From Sphingopyxis sp. (lineage in GTDB: Bacteria; Pseudomonadota; Alphaproteobacteria; Sphingomonadales; Sphingomonadaceae): 42,212 bases of DNA. The stretch covers positions 1 to 42,212 of the forward strand of contig NZ_JAEMQX010000024.1 in NCBI RefSeq assembly GCF_016463645.1. Reading direction: 5' to 3'. Shown one piece after another: positions 14,833-24,431 of this stretch. Position 1 is the first letter of the stretch; every line of letters begins with the position of its first letter. The notes beneath the pieces were generated by a model that saw nothing but the letters and a program-made list of their open reading frames with translations, was not told where the DNA came from and searched no databases. The translations under genes and the position numbers were made by a program.

Positions 14833-15296
14833 AATGGCTGGCCGCATCCGCGCTGATCGTGGCGACCGGAGCGGCCGTGACAACCCCGGCGTGGAGCGGT
14901 CCGGAAGCGATCCCGGGCGTCGCCAATCCGGCGCGCGCGAAGCAGAACTGGATGCTGTCGTGCCAGGGATGCCATCGCGCCGATGCAACCGGGACGCCGC
15001 AGACCACGCCGACGATGGCGGGGTTCGTCGCGAAGTTCCTGCACGTGCCGGGCGGCCGCGAATATCTGGTGCAGGTTCCGGGCGTCGCGACCGCCGCGCT
15101 GTCCGACGCCGATCTGGCCGAAGTGGTGAACTGGTCGCTCGTGCGGTTCGACGCGGCGAATGTGCCTGCGGATTTCAAACCTTACACAGCCGCCGAAGTC
15201 GCGCGCCTGCGGCTGAAGCCGCTGCGCACGGAGGCGATGACGATACGGGCGGGCATGGTCGCGCGCTTCGCTCCGGAACCAAAACAACAGAAATAA
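14829..15296 (+). CDS. Second periplasmic monoheme cytochrome c-like protein
   Basis: 155 residues with a signal peptide (MKWLAASALIVATGAAVTTPAWS) and a heme site CQGCH (Cys45, Cys48, His49). The distal axial ligand is unclear; Met63 (TPTMAGF) or a C-terminal Met are candidates. The tail after AEVVNWSLVRF is longer than in ordinary small cytochromes. It overlaps the preceding cytochrome gene by 4 nt. It could be a second carrier or a specialised partner in maturation or electron transfer. With a single heme it is not a MauG-type diheme enzyme. Confidence 0.85.
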   Translation: MKWLAASALIVATGAAVTTPAWSGPEAIPGVANPARAKQNWMLSCQGCHRADATGTPQTTPTMAGFVAKFLHVPGGREYLVQVPGVATAALSDADLAEVVNWSLVRFDAANVPADFKPYTAAEVARLRLKPLRTEAMTIRAGMVARFAPEPKQQK

Positions 15297-15315
15297 GAAC
15301 AGGGGAGGATTTTCG

Positions 15316-17519
15316 ATGACCAAGGTAATGACGACCAAGGTAGCGGGGCGCCGCGTCGCGCGCCCGGCGCTGGCCCTGCTTCTCGCAGGCGTTTCCGTTC
15401 CGGCGCTGGCACAGGAGGCCGCGACCGAAACCGCTGCCGAAGCCGTCGCCGCCGCCGAAACGGTCGACGGCACCGACATCGTGGTCACCGCGCAGAAGCG
15501 GTCCGAACGCCTTCAGGACGTCCCCATCGCGGTCAGCGCGCTCGGCGGCGACTCGCTCGAACGCCAGCGGGTGACGCAGGCCGACGAACTGGCGAGCAAG
15601 ATCGTCAATCTCCAACTCACCTCGACCGTCGGCGACAACACCCCGATCTTTGCGCTGCGCGGCGTGTCGATGTCCGATTACAGCCTCAATCAGGCGAGCC
15701 CTGTCGCGACCTATTATGACGAGGTGTACAAGGGCAATTTCGCCTTCCTCGGCGTCGCGATGTACGACCTCGAGCGCGTCGAGGTGCTGCGCGGCCCGCA
15801 GGGCACACTCTATGGCAAGAACACGACTGGCGGCGCCGTCAACCTGATCAGCCGGACACCGGTGCTGGGCGATACCGAGGGCTATCTGAACCTCGGCTAT
15901 TTGGCGAGACATTGGCGGCGCGCGTCGCCTTCACCTTCGCGCGCGCCGACGGCTGGTTCAAGAACCAGCTCCCCGGCGAGCCCGACCTCGCGAGCGTGCG
16001 CGAATATGGCGTGCGCGGCAGTCTGCTCTTCGAACCGAGTGACAGCGCGCGCTTTGTCCTGCGCGCCTCGACCAGTTACCAGAACCCCCGCAACTATGGC
16101 ATTTACGCCCAGCCCGAGGCGGTCAACCGGCCCGGGCTCGGGCGTCGCGAGATCGAGGCCAATGTCACCGACCGCCGCCGTGCGCGGACCTGGTCGGTGT
16201 CGCTGACCGGCACCGTCGATTTGAGCGACACGCTCGCGATCACCAGCGTGACCTCGTGGGACAAGGGTCGGCTGAGTTTTTATGAGGATACCGACGGCAC
16301 CGCGACCGGGCTGCTCGAAATTCCATACACCGACCGGGCGACGCAATTCGCGCAGGACCTGCGCCTGACGAGCGACTTCGGCGGTCCGTTCAACTTCATC
16401 CTCGGCGCCTATTTCAACCGCGAGAAGGTTTATAACGAGACGACGTTCGAGATCGGCAAGGACATCGATTCCGATGGTCTGCCCGGCGTCACCGATGCGG
16501 ATTGCGCGGCTGGCTTCCCCTTGGGATGCCTGTTCCGCAACAGCTTCGACCAGCTCAAGAAAAGCTATGCCCTCTATTCGGACGTCAGCTTCGAGCTGAC
16601 CGACCAGCTCACGCTGCGCGGCGGCCTCCGCTTCACGCACGACAAGGGAACACAGAGCAATTTCGAAGCCAATGCCTTTGGTCCGAACGGCGTGCTGGTG
16701 ATGAACCTGATCCCGCCATCGCGGCTCGATTACAGCCAGGAGAATCTGTCGGGCAAGGTCGGCGCCGACTACAAGATCAATCCCGATGTGATGGTCTATG
16801 GCAATTACAGCCGTGGCTATCGCGCCCCGAGCTTCAATGCGCAGGCCTTTTTTGACCCGTCGGAGCTGTCGGTGGCGAAGGCCGAGAAGATCGACGCGTT
16901 CGAGCTGGGACTGAAGAGCCAGTTCGCCGACCGGCGCGTCACGCTCAACATGGCGGCGTTCCGCTATACGTACAGCAACCAGCAGTTCATCAACGTCGAT
17001 CCGGCCACCGCAGCGCAGACCTTGCTCAACATCCCGCGCTCGCGGATCCTCGGCGGCGAGGCCGAGCTGACCGTACGCGCGACCGACATGGTGACGCTGC
17101 GCGCCGGGGCCGGGCTGCTCGACACGAAAATCAAGCGCGGGACGGTGAGCGGCGTCGATGTCAGCGGTAACCGGCTGTCGAACGCGCCCAAGCTCACCTT
17201 CACCGGCGGGGTCGATGCGACGGTGATGGATGGCGGCAACGGGAAACTAAGCCTGCACGGCGACATCAACTATTCGGCGAGCCAGTATTTCGAGGTGCTC
17301 AACATCCCCCGGCTGCAGCAGGACAGCTATGTGCTTCTTGCCGGGCACATCGACTGGGAATCGGCCGACGGCCGCTGGAACGCGTCGGTCTGGGGAAAGA
17401 ACCTGACTAACAAATTCTACTTCACGTCGCGCGTGGACCTGCTCGCAGGCTTCGGTTTCGACTATAACCATGTCGGGACTCCGCGGACCTATGGCGTGAC
17501 CGTGGGCATGAAATTCTGA
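15316..17519 (+). pseudogene. TonB-dependent receptor, broken by a small frameshifting deletion
   Basis: The first part (from ATG 15316) has a signal peptide, the TonB box TDIVVTAQKRSERLQDVPIA, and the plug with FALRGVSMSDYS and LERVEVLRGPQGTLYGKNTTGG. At GYLNLGY (about 15900) the frame fails. The rest of the barrel resumes in another frame as FGETLAARVAFTFARADGWF and runs to the C-terminal aromatic strand (TVGMKF). Compared with the intact receptors in this window about 13-16 residues are missing at the junction, so a deletion of 3n+1 bases (about 40-46) fits better than a one-base error. As written no full receptor is made. It sits between the cytochromes and the aldehyde dehydrogenase in the same transcript and would supply the substrate of the pathway. 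An assembly error is possible. Confidence 0.8.
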
Positions 17520-17532
17520 TCGGAGAGAGAAA

Positions 17533-18942
17533 ATGCCTGATTACAAGATGCTGATCGGCGGCCGGCTGGTGGACGGCGACCACGCGATGGACGTGATCAA
17601 CCCCGCGACCGAGGAAGTGTTCGCCACCGTTGCGCGCGCGTCCGAACGGCAGGCCGATGAAGCGATCGAAGCGGCGGCAACCGCCTTTCCCGCATGGGCC
17701 GAAACCCCGATGGCCGAGCGGCAGGCAAAGGTCAGCCAGCTCGCCGACGCGATCGTGGCGAATGCCGACAAGCTCGCGCGCGCGTTGACGCAGGAACAGG
17801 GCAAGCCGCTCGCCGAGGCGCAGGGCGAAATCGCGTGGGCCGAAGGCTATCTGCGCCATTACGCGACGCTCGAAATCGCCGAACGGACGATCCAGGACGA
17901 CGCGGCCGGGCTAATCCGGGTCCGCCGCAAGCCGCTCGGCGTCGTCGCGGGGATCATCGCATGGAATTTCCCGCTGCTCGTCGCCTGCTGGAAAATCGGG
18001 CCGGCGGTGATCGCGGGCAACACGATCGTGCTGAAGCCCGCGCCGACGACGCCGGTCACGGCGCTGATGCTGGGCGAACTCTGCCGCGACATCTTCCCCG
18101 CCGGGGTGGTGAACATCATCACCGATGCCAATGACCTTGGCGGCTATCTCACCGCCGACCCGCGCATCGCCAAGGTCGGCTTCACCGGATCGACCGCGAC
18201 GGGCAAGAAGATCGTGGCGAGCGCCGCCGCCGGGCTCAAGCGGCTGACGCTCGAACTCGGCGGCAATGACCCCGGCATCGTGCTTGAGGATGTCGACGTC
18301 CGCGAAACCGCGCAGGGCATCTTCAACGCCGCCTTCCTCAACTGCGGGCAGGTCTGCCTCGCGATCAAGCGCGCCTATGTCCATGACAGTATCTATGACG
18401 CGATGTGCGACGAACTCGCGCGGCTTGCCGAGGCGGCGGTGGTCGATGACGGGCTGGCGCAGGGCGCGCAGATCGGGCCGATCCAGAACAAGGCGCAATA
18501 TGAAAAGGTGAAGGCCTTCCTCGAAAGCGCGCGCCGCGACGGCACGATCGTTGCGGGCGGCGAGGTGATCGACCGCGCCGGATATTTCCTCCGCCCGACG
18601 ATAGTTCGCGAGGTGACCGACGGGCACGAAATCGTCGACGAGGAACAGTTCGGGCCGATCCTGCCCGTCATACGCTACACCGATATCGATGATGTGGTCG
18701 CACGCGCCAATGCGTCGCCTTACGGCCTTGGCGCCTCGGTTTGGTCGCGCGACGTCGATCGTGCGGTGTCTGTCGCAAACCGGATCGAGAGCGGATCGGT
18801 GTGGGTCAACCAGCATGTCGCGATCGGCCCGCATATCCCGATGGCGGGGGTTAAATCCTCCGGCCTCGGGGTCGAGCAGTCCGAAGAGGGGCTCGCCGAA
18901 TATACGCAATTGTCGGTGATCAATGTGGCGCGCGGCGGATGA
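17533..18942 (+). CDS. NAD(P)-dependent aldehyde dehydrogenase
   Basis: 469 residues, full length for the ALDH superfamily. Catalytic Cys275 lies in NCGQVCLAIKRAY and the general base Glu241 in LELGGNDPG; Asn145 is in IIAWNFP, and the cofactor loop is GFTGSTATGKKI. No signal peptide: cytoplasmic. It resembles succinate-semialdehyde/benzaldehyde/betaine-aldehyde type enzymes. In this operon it would oxidise the aldehyde released by the amine dehydrogenase to a carboxylic acid. Its stop overlaps the next start (ATGA), and GGAGAG precedes its own ATG. Confidence 0.95.
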   Translation: MPDYKMLIGGRLVDGDHAMDVINPATEEVFATVARASERQADEAIEAAATAFPAWAETPMAERQAKVSQLADAIVANADKLARALTQEQGKPLAEAQGEIAWAEGYLRHYATLEIAERTIQDDAAGLIRVRRKPLGVVAGIIAWNFPLLVACWKIGPAVIAGNTIVLKPAPTTPVTALMLGELCRDIFPAGVVNIITDANDLGGYLTADPRIAKVGFTGSTATGKKIVASAAAGLKRLTLELGGNDPGIVLEDVDVRETAQGIFNAAFLNCGQVCLAIKRAYVHDSIYDAMCDELARLAEAAVVDDGLAQGAQIGPIQNKAQYEKVKAFLESARRDGTIVAGGEVIDRAGYFLRPTIVREVTDGHEIVDEEQFGPILPVIRYTDIDDVVARANASPYGLGASVWSRDVDRAVSVANRIESGSVWVNQHVAIGPHIPMAGVKSSGLGVEQSEEGLAEYTQLSVINVARGG

Positions 18943-20531
18943 GCGAGGCTTTCGACTGGAATCCGCCGACGCACTATAATTTCGCACGCGATGCGATCGG
19001 CCGGCTCGCTGCGGAGCACCCCGACGCGTGCGCGCTGCTATGGACCGACGGCGCGGGCGCCGTGATAGACCGCAGCTTCGCCGAACTCGCCGACCATAGC
19101 GCGCGCGCCGCTGCGGTGCTGAAGGCAGCAGGGGTCGGGCGCGGCGACACGGTGCTCATCCTGATGTCGCGCGAGATCGAATGGTGGGAGCTGATGCTCG
19201 CTTGTCTGCGGCTCGGCGCGATCGCCTCGCCCGGCACGGTGCAACTGACCCCGAAGGATATCGCCTATCGCTGCGAGGCGGCCGATGCGCGCTGCATCGT
19301 CGCGGGGGTCGACGTCGCGCCGCGCGTCGACGAAACGCCGGTCGATGCGGCGATCCCGCTGATCCACATCGGCGGCCCCCGCCCCGGCTGGACCGATTAT
19401 GACGCGGCCAAGGCGGTGGCCGAGCCGCTGGCCGACATCGCCGACACCGCGTTCGATGATCCCGCGCTCTGCTATTTCACCAGCGGGACGACGGGCCAGC
19501 CGAAGATGACGATCCATGGCGCGGGCTATCCGCTGGCGCACGAAATCACCGGGCGCTTCTGGCTCGATCTCGGCCCCGGCGACCTGCATTGGAACATGTC
19601 CGACACCGGCTGGGCGAAGGCGGCGTGGAGCAGCCTGTTCGCGCCCTGGCTGATGGGCGCCGCGATCTTCGTCAATCACGCGTCGGGGTTCGATCCGGTC
19701 GCCGCGATGGACCTGCTCGAACGCTTTCCGGTGACGACGCTGTGCGCGCCGCCGACCGCCTATCGCATGTTCGTGCGCGCCGATCTGGAAGGGCGGTCCT
19801 TTCCGCACCTGCGCCACTGCGTCAGCGCTGGCGAGCCGCTGAACCCCGAGGTCATCGACCTATGGAAGAAGGCGACGGGGCTCGATATCCACGACGGCTA
19901 TGGCCAGACCGAGACGGTGCTGCTCTGCTGCAATCGCGCGGGCGCTGCGCGGCAGGGGGCAATGGGCCGCCCGACGCCGGGCATCGACCTCGCGGTTATC
20001 GACCATGATGGCGCGGTCCTGCCGCCGGACGAGGAAGGCGACATCGCGCTGCGTGTCGGCGAGCGCCGTCCGCCGGGCCTGTTCCTGGGCTATCGCGGCG
20101 ACCCCGATCGCACGGCGAGCGTATTCCGGGGCGGCTGGTATCTGACCGGCGACCGCGCGCTGGTCGACGCCGACGGCTTTTTCTGGTTCGTCGGGCGGGC
20201 CGACGACGTGATCCTCTCGTCGGGCTATCGCATCGGGCCGTTCGAGGTCGAAAGCGTGCTGTTCGAGCATGAGGCGGTCGCCGAAAGCGCCGTCGTCGCG
20301 AGCCCCGACCCGACGCGCGGCGAGGTGGTGAAGGCGTTCGTCGTCCTCGCCCCGGGGCATAGCGCGTCGGACGCGCTGGCAAAGGCGTTGCAGGATCATG
20401 TCAAGGCGACCACGGCGCCGTATAAATATCCGCGCCGCATCGAGTTTGTCGGCAGCCTGCCCAAGACGATCAGCGGCAAGATCAGGCGCAAGGAATTGCG
20501 CGACGCGGAATTCAGGAAAGTGAGTGCATGA
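18939..20531 (+). CDS. Acyl-CoA synthetase (AMP-forming), medium-chain/ACSM-like
   Basis: 530 residues of the adenylate-forming family. Motifs in order: P-loop [47 protein letters not shown], the hinge [18 protein letters not shown], and the C-terminal Lys in [14 protein letters not shown]. The TGWAK...W stretch is typical of acetyl/medium-chain and benzoate-type synthetases. It would activate the acid made by the aldehyde dehydrogenase. Translation is coupled to both neighbours by 4-nt overlaps. Confidence 0.93.
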   Translation: MSEAFDWNPPTHYNFARDAIGRLAAEHPDACALLWTDGAGAVIDRSFAELADHSARAAAVLKAAGVGRGDTVLILMSREIEWWELMLACLRLGAIASPGTVQLTPKDIAYRCEAADARCIVAGVDVAPRVDETPVDAAIPLIHIGGPRPGWTDYDAAKAVAEPLADIADTAFDDPALCYFTSGTTGQPKMTIHGAGYPLAHEITGRFWLDLGPGDLHWNMSDTGWAKAAWSSLFAPWLMGAAIFVNHASGFDPVAAMDLLERFPVTTLCAPPTAYRMFVRADLEGRSFPHLRHCVSAGEPLNPEVIDLWKKATGLDIHDGYGQTETVLLCCNRAGAARQGAMGRPTPGIDLAVIDHDGAVLPPDEEGDIALRVGERRPPGLFLGYRGDPDRTASVFRGGWYLTGDRALVDADGFFWFVGRADDVILSSGYRIGPFEVESVLFEHEAVAESAVVASPDPTRGEVVKAFVVLAPGHSASDALAKALQDHVKATTAPYKYPRRIEFVGSLPKTISGKIRRKELRDAEFRKVSA

Positions 20532-22204
20532 CCGACAGTTTCGTTCGCGGTGATACGAGCGCCACGCTGATCGAAATGACGATCGGCGAATGCTTCGACC
20601 GGACCGCACAGTTTCATCCAGACGGTGAAGCGCTCGTCGTCCGTCACCAAGGCGTCCGCTGGACATGGCGCGAGCTCAAGACGCGGGTCGACGCGGTCGC
20701 GGCGGGGCTGCTCGCGCGCGGGTTGAAGCCCGGCGAGCGGGTCGGCATCTGGGCGCCCAACTGCGCCGAATGGGTGATAGTGCAGTTCGCCACCGCCAAG
20801 GCGGGGCTGATCCTCGTCAACGTCAACCCCGCCTATCGCGTCGCCGAACTCGATTATGCGCTGAACAAGGTCGGCTGCGCGGCGCTGATCCTCGCACCGT
20901 CGCACAAGACGAGCGACTATGTCGCAATGCTCGGCGAACTCGCGCCCGAGCTTTCATCGTCAACGCCGGGAGCGTTGAGCGCGGCGCGCCTGCCCGACCT
21001 TCGGCTGGTCGTGGTGCTCGGCGACGACGAGCATCCCGGCTGCCTGCCCTTCGCGGCGCTCGCAAGCGACGACACGGCCGCGCTGGCGGACATCCGGCTA
21101 GGTCCGGGCATGCCGGTCAACATCCAGTTCACCAGCGGCACGACCGGCTTCCCCAAGGGCGCGACGCTGTCGCATCGCAACATCCTGAACAACGGCGCTT
21201 TTGTGGGCGCACGGATCGGGCTCAGCCCTGCCGACCGGCTGTGCATCCCGGTGCCGCTCTATCACTGCTTTGGGATGGTGATGGGCAATCTGGCGTGCGC
21301 GGTCCACGGCGCGACGATGGTCTATCCGGCCGAAACCTTCGACCCGCAGGCGGTCCTGGAGGCGGTCGAGACCGAGCGCTGCACCGCACTCTATGGCGTG
21401 CCGACGATGTTCATCGCGGCGCTGGCGCATCCCGAATTCGCCCGCTTCGACCTCTCGTCGCTCCGCACAGGGATCATGGCGGGGTCACCCTGTCCGATGG
21501 CAGTGATGCGCGAGATCATTGACCGGATGCACATGGAGCAGGTGACGATCGCCTATGGCATGACCGAGACCAGCCCTGTCAGCTTCCAGAGCGATACCGA
21601 CGATCCGCTCGACCTGCGCGTGTCGACCGTCGGGCGGGTCCAGCCGCACCTCGAGGTGAAGCTCATCGACCTTGGCGGCAACGTCGTCGCGCGCGGCGAG
21701 ACCGGCGAGCTGTGCACGCGCGGCTATTCGGTGATGCTAGGCTATTGGGATGATGCCGAGCGCACCGCCGAGGCGATCGATGCCCAAGGCTGGATGCATA
21801 CCGGCGATCTCGCGACGCTCGACGAGGACGGCTATTGCCGGGTCGTTGGCCGCATCAAGGACATGGTGATCCGCGGCGGCGAGAATATCTATCCGCGCGA
21901 GGTCGAGGAATACCTGCTTACCCATCCCGACATCACCGACGTCCAGGGGATTGGCGTTCCCGATGAAAAATACGGCGAAGAAATGTGCGTCTGGATCATT
22001 CTGCGCGCCGGCGCAGTGTTGAACGAAGAGGAAGTCCGCGCGCATTGTCGCGGCCGGATCGCCCACTTCAAGATTCCGCGCCACATCTTCTTCGTCGAAG
22101 ATTTCCCGATGACGGTCACCGGCAAGGTCCAGAAATTCGCGATGCGCGAGCAGACGATCAGGCTGCTCAAGGAAGCAAACCGACCCTCCGGGGTGGGAGG
22201 GTGA
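20528..22204 (+). CDS. Acyl-CoA synthetase (AMP-forming), FadD-like
   Basis: 558 residues. P-loop [46 protein letters not shown], the hinge [21 protein letters not shown] and C-terminal [11 protein letters not shown] define a second, different AMP-forming ligase of the fatty-acid/AcsA-FadD type. Two ligases in one operon suggest a substrate range or two acids from one amine substrate. This is the last gene of the transcript that starts at mauB. It overlaps the previous gene by 4 nt and converges on the acylase gene with a 34-nt gap. Confidence 0.93.
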   Translation: MTDSFVRGDTSATLIEMTIGECFDRTAQFHPDGEALVVRHQGVRWTWRELKTRVDAVAAGLLARGLKPGERVGIWAPNCAEWVIVQFATAKAGLILVNVNPAYRVAELDYALNKVGCAALILAPSHKTSDYVAMLGELAPELSSSTPGALSAARLPDLRLVVVLGDDEHPGCLPFAALASDDTAALADIRLGPGMPVNIQFTSGTTGFPKGATLSHRNILNNGAFVGARIGLSPADRLCIPVPLYHCFGMVMGNLACAVHGATMVYPAETFDPQAVLEAVETERCTALYGVPTMFIAALAHPEFARFDLSSLRTGIMAGSPCPMAVMREIIDRMHMEQVTIAYGMTETSPVSFQSDTDDPLDLRVSTVGRVQPHLEVKLIDLGGNVVARGETGELCTRGYSVMLGYWDDAERTAEAIDAQGWMHTGDLATLDEDGYCRVVGRIKDMVIRGGENIYPREVEEYLLTHPDITDVQGIGVPDEKYGEEMCVWIILRAGAVLNEEEVRAHCRGRIAHFKIPRHIFFVEDFPMTVTGKVQKFAMREQTIRLLKEANRPSGVGG

Positions 22205-22238
22205 ACGTCCATTTAATCCTTAGCCATCTCGTTCCCGA

Positions 22239-23306
22239 TCAAATCCCCTGAAAACGGAACGCCGGCGCCTCGACGAATTTCCCGCTGACATCACCCGAAA
22301 ATACATTCGCCTGATCGACGCCGAGATCGAGCTTGCGGACCTTGCTCGTCCCTTTCGTGAAATCGATCTTGCCAAGGTCGACCCAGAAAGTGTTGGGCGT
22401 CGTCGCGGATTCGAAGAAATAGAGCTTTCGTTTGTGGTCGAAGACGGTGCGCCACCGCGTCGAAGAGATTTCGGGCTGGTCGGGCGACGAGATGCCGAGC
22501 GGAACCGACACATTGCGGATGACGCCGAACACGCTCGCGAGCATCCGGTTCGGTTCGCCTGTTTTCGGAATCGCATTCACATAGAAGGACGCGCGCGCAA
22601 AGCGATCGGCGGCGCGGTTTGTGCCTGGGAGGACCGTCGTGCCGCCAATCGATTGCCAATAGGCATTGAGCGCCAGCTGCTGGTCATAGGTCGGCGAATT
22701 GGTCATCACCTGATACTGCCGGCCGTGATGGATGACCTGCTTCCCGTCGATATATTCGATGATCGCGCTGTCGCCCGTTGCGTCCGAAAGCGACAGGTGG
22801 AGCGTGGTCAGCCGGTTCTGCCCCGGCACATTGTCGGTCACGATGGTGAAGGGCTCCTTGCGCAGCGCCGCAACGGCGGCGTCGACCGTTGGAAAGCTGT
22901 CGAGGACATACTGGGCCCAGGCGGCGATGGTCAGCCCCGGTTTGCTTCCCTTTTCAAACTTCGGATATTCGGCTTCGGCGAGCCAGAGGACATTGGCAAC
23001 CAAGCCCGCCTCATTGGCCCCGTCGGTCGTCGAGACATCATAGCCGGTAGCGACGACCGAGCCGTATTTCGCGGTCCATTTGAACGAATTCGGTCCCGCC
23101 TCGCCGCTGCGCGCGATCCCGCGCGGCAGTATATAGAGGTTCGTGCCGATGTCATATTTCCAGTCCATCGATCGCGCGGTGACAACATGGTCCTCGTCGC
23201 CCAGATAAACGAAGCGCGAGCAGGCCTCTGCGGCGATCGGCGCACCCGCCAGCGCCGCCGTGCAAAGCGCCGTTACTCTCTTCCAGGATCGAATATCGAA
23301 AACCAT
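22239..23306 (-). CDS. Choloylglycine-hydrolase / penicillin V acylase-like Ntn hydrolase, exported
   Basis: 355 residues. A signal peptide ends AAEA, placing Cys29 (ACSRFVYLG) at the mature N-terminus as the catalytic nucleophile of linear amide C-N hydrolases. Other family marks are ARSMDWKYD, YDVSTTDGANEAGLVANVLWLAEAEYP, and the Asn/Arg region MTNSPTYDQQLALNAYW. Such enzymes cut conjugated bile salts, penicillin V or N-acyl-homoserine lactones. The substrate here is unknown, and periplasmic location is predicted. It is the last gene of a six-gene minus-strand run, 9 nt after the EEP lipoprotein gene. Confidence 0.88.
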   Translation of the reverse strand: MVFDIRSWKRVTALCTAALAGAPIAAEACSRFVYLGDEDHVVTARSMDWKYDIGTNLYILPRGIARSGEAGPNSFKWTAKYGSVVATGYDVSTTDGANEAGLVANVLWLAEAEYPKFEKGSKPGLTIAAWAQYVLDSFPTVDAAVAALRKEPFTIVTDNVPGQNRLTTLHLSLSDATGDSAIIEYIDGKQVIHHGRQYQVMTNSPTYDQQLALNAYWQSIGGTTVLPGTNRAADRFARASFYVNAIPKTGEPNRMLASVFGVIRNVSVPLGISSPDQPEISSTRWRTVFDHKRKLYFFESATTPNTFWVDLGKIDFTKGTSKVRKLDLGVDQANVFSGDVSGKFVEAPAFRFQGI

Positions 23307-23315
23307 GCCTGGCTC

Positions 23316-24431
23316 CTATCCCATGTGAAAACCGGGCAAGCGCCGCGCGGCCTGTCCGGGCGCGACCGGACATTGCGCATCGACTGCGCCTTGCGCGCCC
23401 TCTCGCCACGAAAGGCGATAGGTGACGAGAAAACCGTCATGGTCGGACAACCGCGCTCCATTGTCAGAGCCGTCGAACATCGCTTCGACGCGGATGGGTT
23501 CGACGGACACCGCCTTGCCATTGTCGAACGCCTGCAAATCCTGCGTGTCGAGCCACGGCGCATCGCCATCCCATGACATTTTGACGTCGCAGGCCGCGGG
23601 TTTCTCGATGCACCAGCGATGGACGATCGTGTAGGGAACCGCGGTCGAGAAGAAATCGAACCGCCCGGGGTTCCGGCGCATGTTGAAATCGCCTCCGATG
23701 ATCAGCGGGTTATCGGGCACATGATATTCGTCCAGAAAATGCGCCGCCTCGAGCGCCTGATAATGATGTGCCTCGCCGGAGCGTTCGAGCGAGACGCGCG
23801 CTGCCCGGCCCGCGTTCATATGCGTCGTGAAGATGTCGATCGGCGACGGCACGCCGGGTATCGTGGCGCGCACCAGCATCATCCCCTTGGCCGCAAGGCA
23901 GTCGAAACCCGCGCATGCATTGCGCGCATATCCTTCGCGGACCATTTCGGTGACCGGAAAGTCGCTGAGTACATAGAGACCGCTTCGCATCAACTTGGGC
24001 CCGCGCTCGCCCTTCTTGCGGCGGCGTTCGGCGACGAATTTGCCGGCGACCGCGGGGTCTTTCACCATATCCGATCGTTTCGGCCCGCCTATCGCATTCG
24101 CATAGCCCGTATGCGCGCCTATCCGCGCCGCCCGGCTGGTAAAGGTCTCCTGCATCAGCACGATATCGGGCGCCCGGCCCTCGGCCCGGAAGGCGGCGAG
24201 AGTCTGCCCGATCCGGTCGAGCGAGGGACCGCGCTTCTTGCGGGCAGGCCATGGCAGGCCTTCGACATTGTAGATCAGGACGCTGAGCGTCGTGCTCTGC
24301 CGTCCGTCCGCCAGACGCGTGATGACCGGAGTTTCGGACGCATTTGGGCAGGAGGCATATCTGTCCTTCGGCCACGAGGCACAGCCGCCCGCGAGCAGCA
24401 TGATCGCCGCGGCGGCGGCGATGCGTCGCAT
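23316..24431 (-). CDS. Endonuclease/exonuclease/phosphatase-family lipoprotein
   Basis: 371 residues. A lipoprotein signal (MRRIAAAAAIMLLAGGC, lipid on Cys17) anchors it outside the cytoplasm. The EEP domain shows SVLIYNVEGLPW, IVLMQETF (metal-binding Glu), TTHMNAG, NPLIIGGDFNMRRN and C-terminal ARLSDHDGFLV (Asp-His). Extracytoplasmic members act on phosphodiesters such as sphingomyelin or inositol phosphates, or on DNA; which applies here is unknown. The ATG shares one base with the stop of the HdeD-like gene. Confidence 0.88.
   Translation of the reverse strand: MRRIAAAAAIMLLAGGCASWPKDRYASCPNASETPVITRLADGRQSTTLSVLIYNVEGLPWPARKKRGPSLDRIGQTLAAFRAEGRAPDIVLMQETFTSRAARIGAHTGYANAIGGPKRSDMVKDPAVAGKFVAERRRKKGERGPKLMRSGLYVLSDFPVTEMVREGYARNACAGFDCLAAKGMMLVRATIPGVPSPIDIFTTHMNAGRAARVSLERSGEAHHYQALEAAHFLDEYHVPDNPLIIGGDFNMRRNPGRFDFFSTAVPYTIVHRWCIEKPAACDVKMSWDGDAPWLDTQDLQAFDNGKAVSVEPIRVEAMFDGSDNGARLSDHDGFLVTYRLSWREGAQGAVDAQCPVAPGQAARRLPGFHMG

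Noticed and set aside
14389..15296. Cytochromes after mauA as MauG candidates
   Set aside because: Each has only one CXXCH and is under 160 residues; MauG is a diheme protein of over 300 residues.
22183..22202. ACCCTCC/GGAGGGT stem at the end of the second CoA ligase gene as a terminator
   Set aside because: The stem lies inside the coding end and no T-run follows; it may form but lacks the features of an intrinsic terminator.
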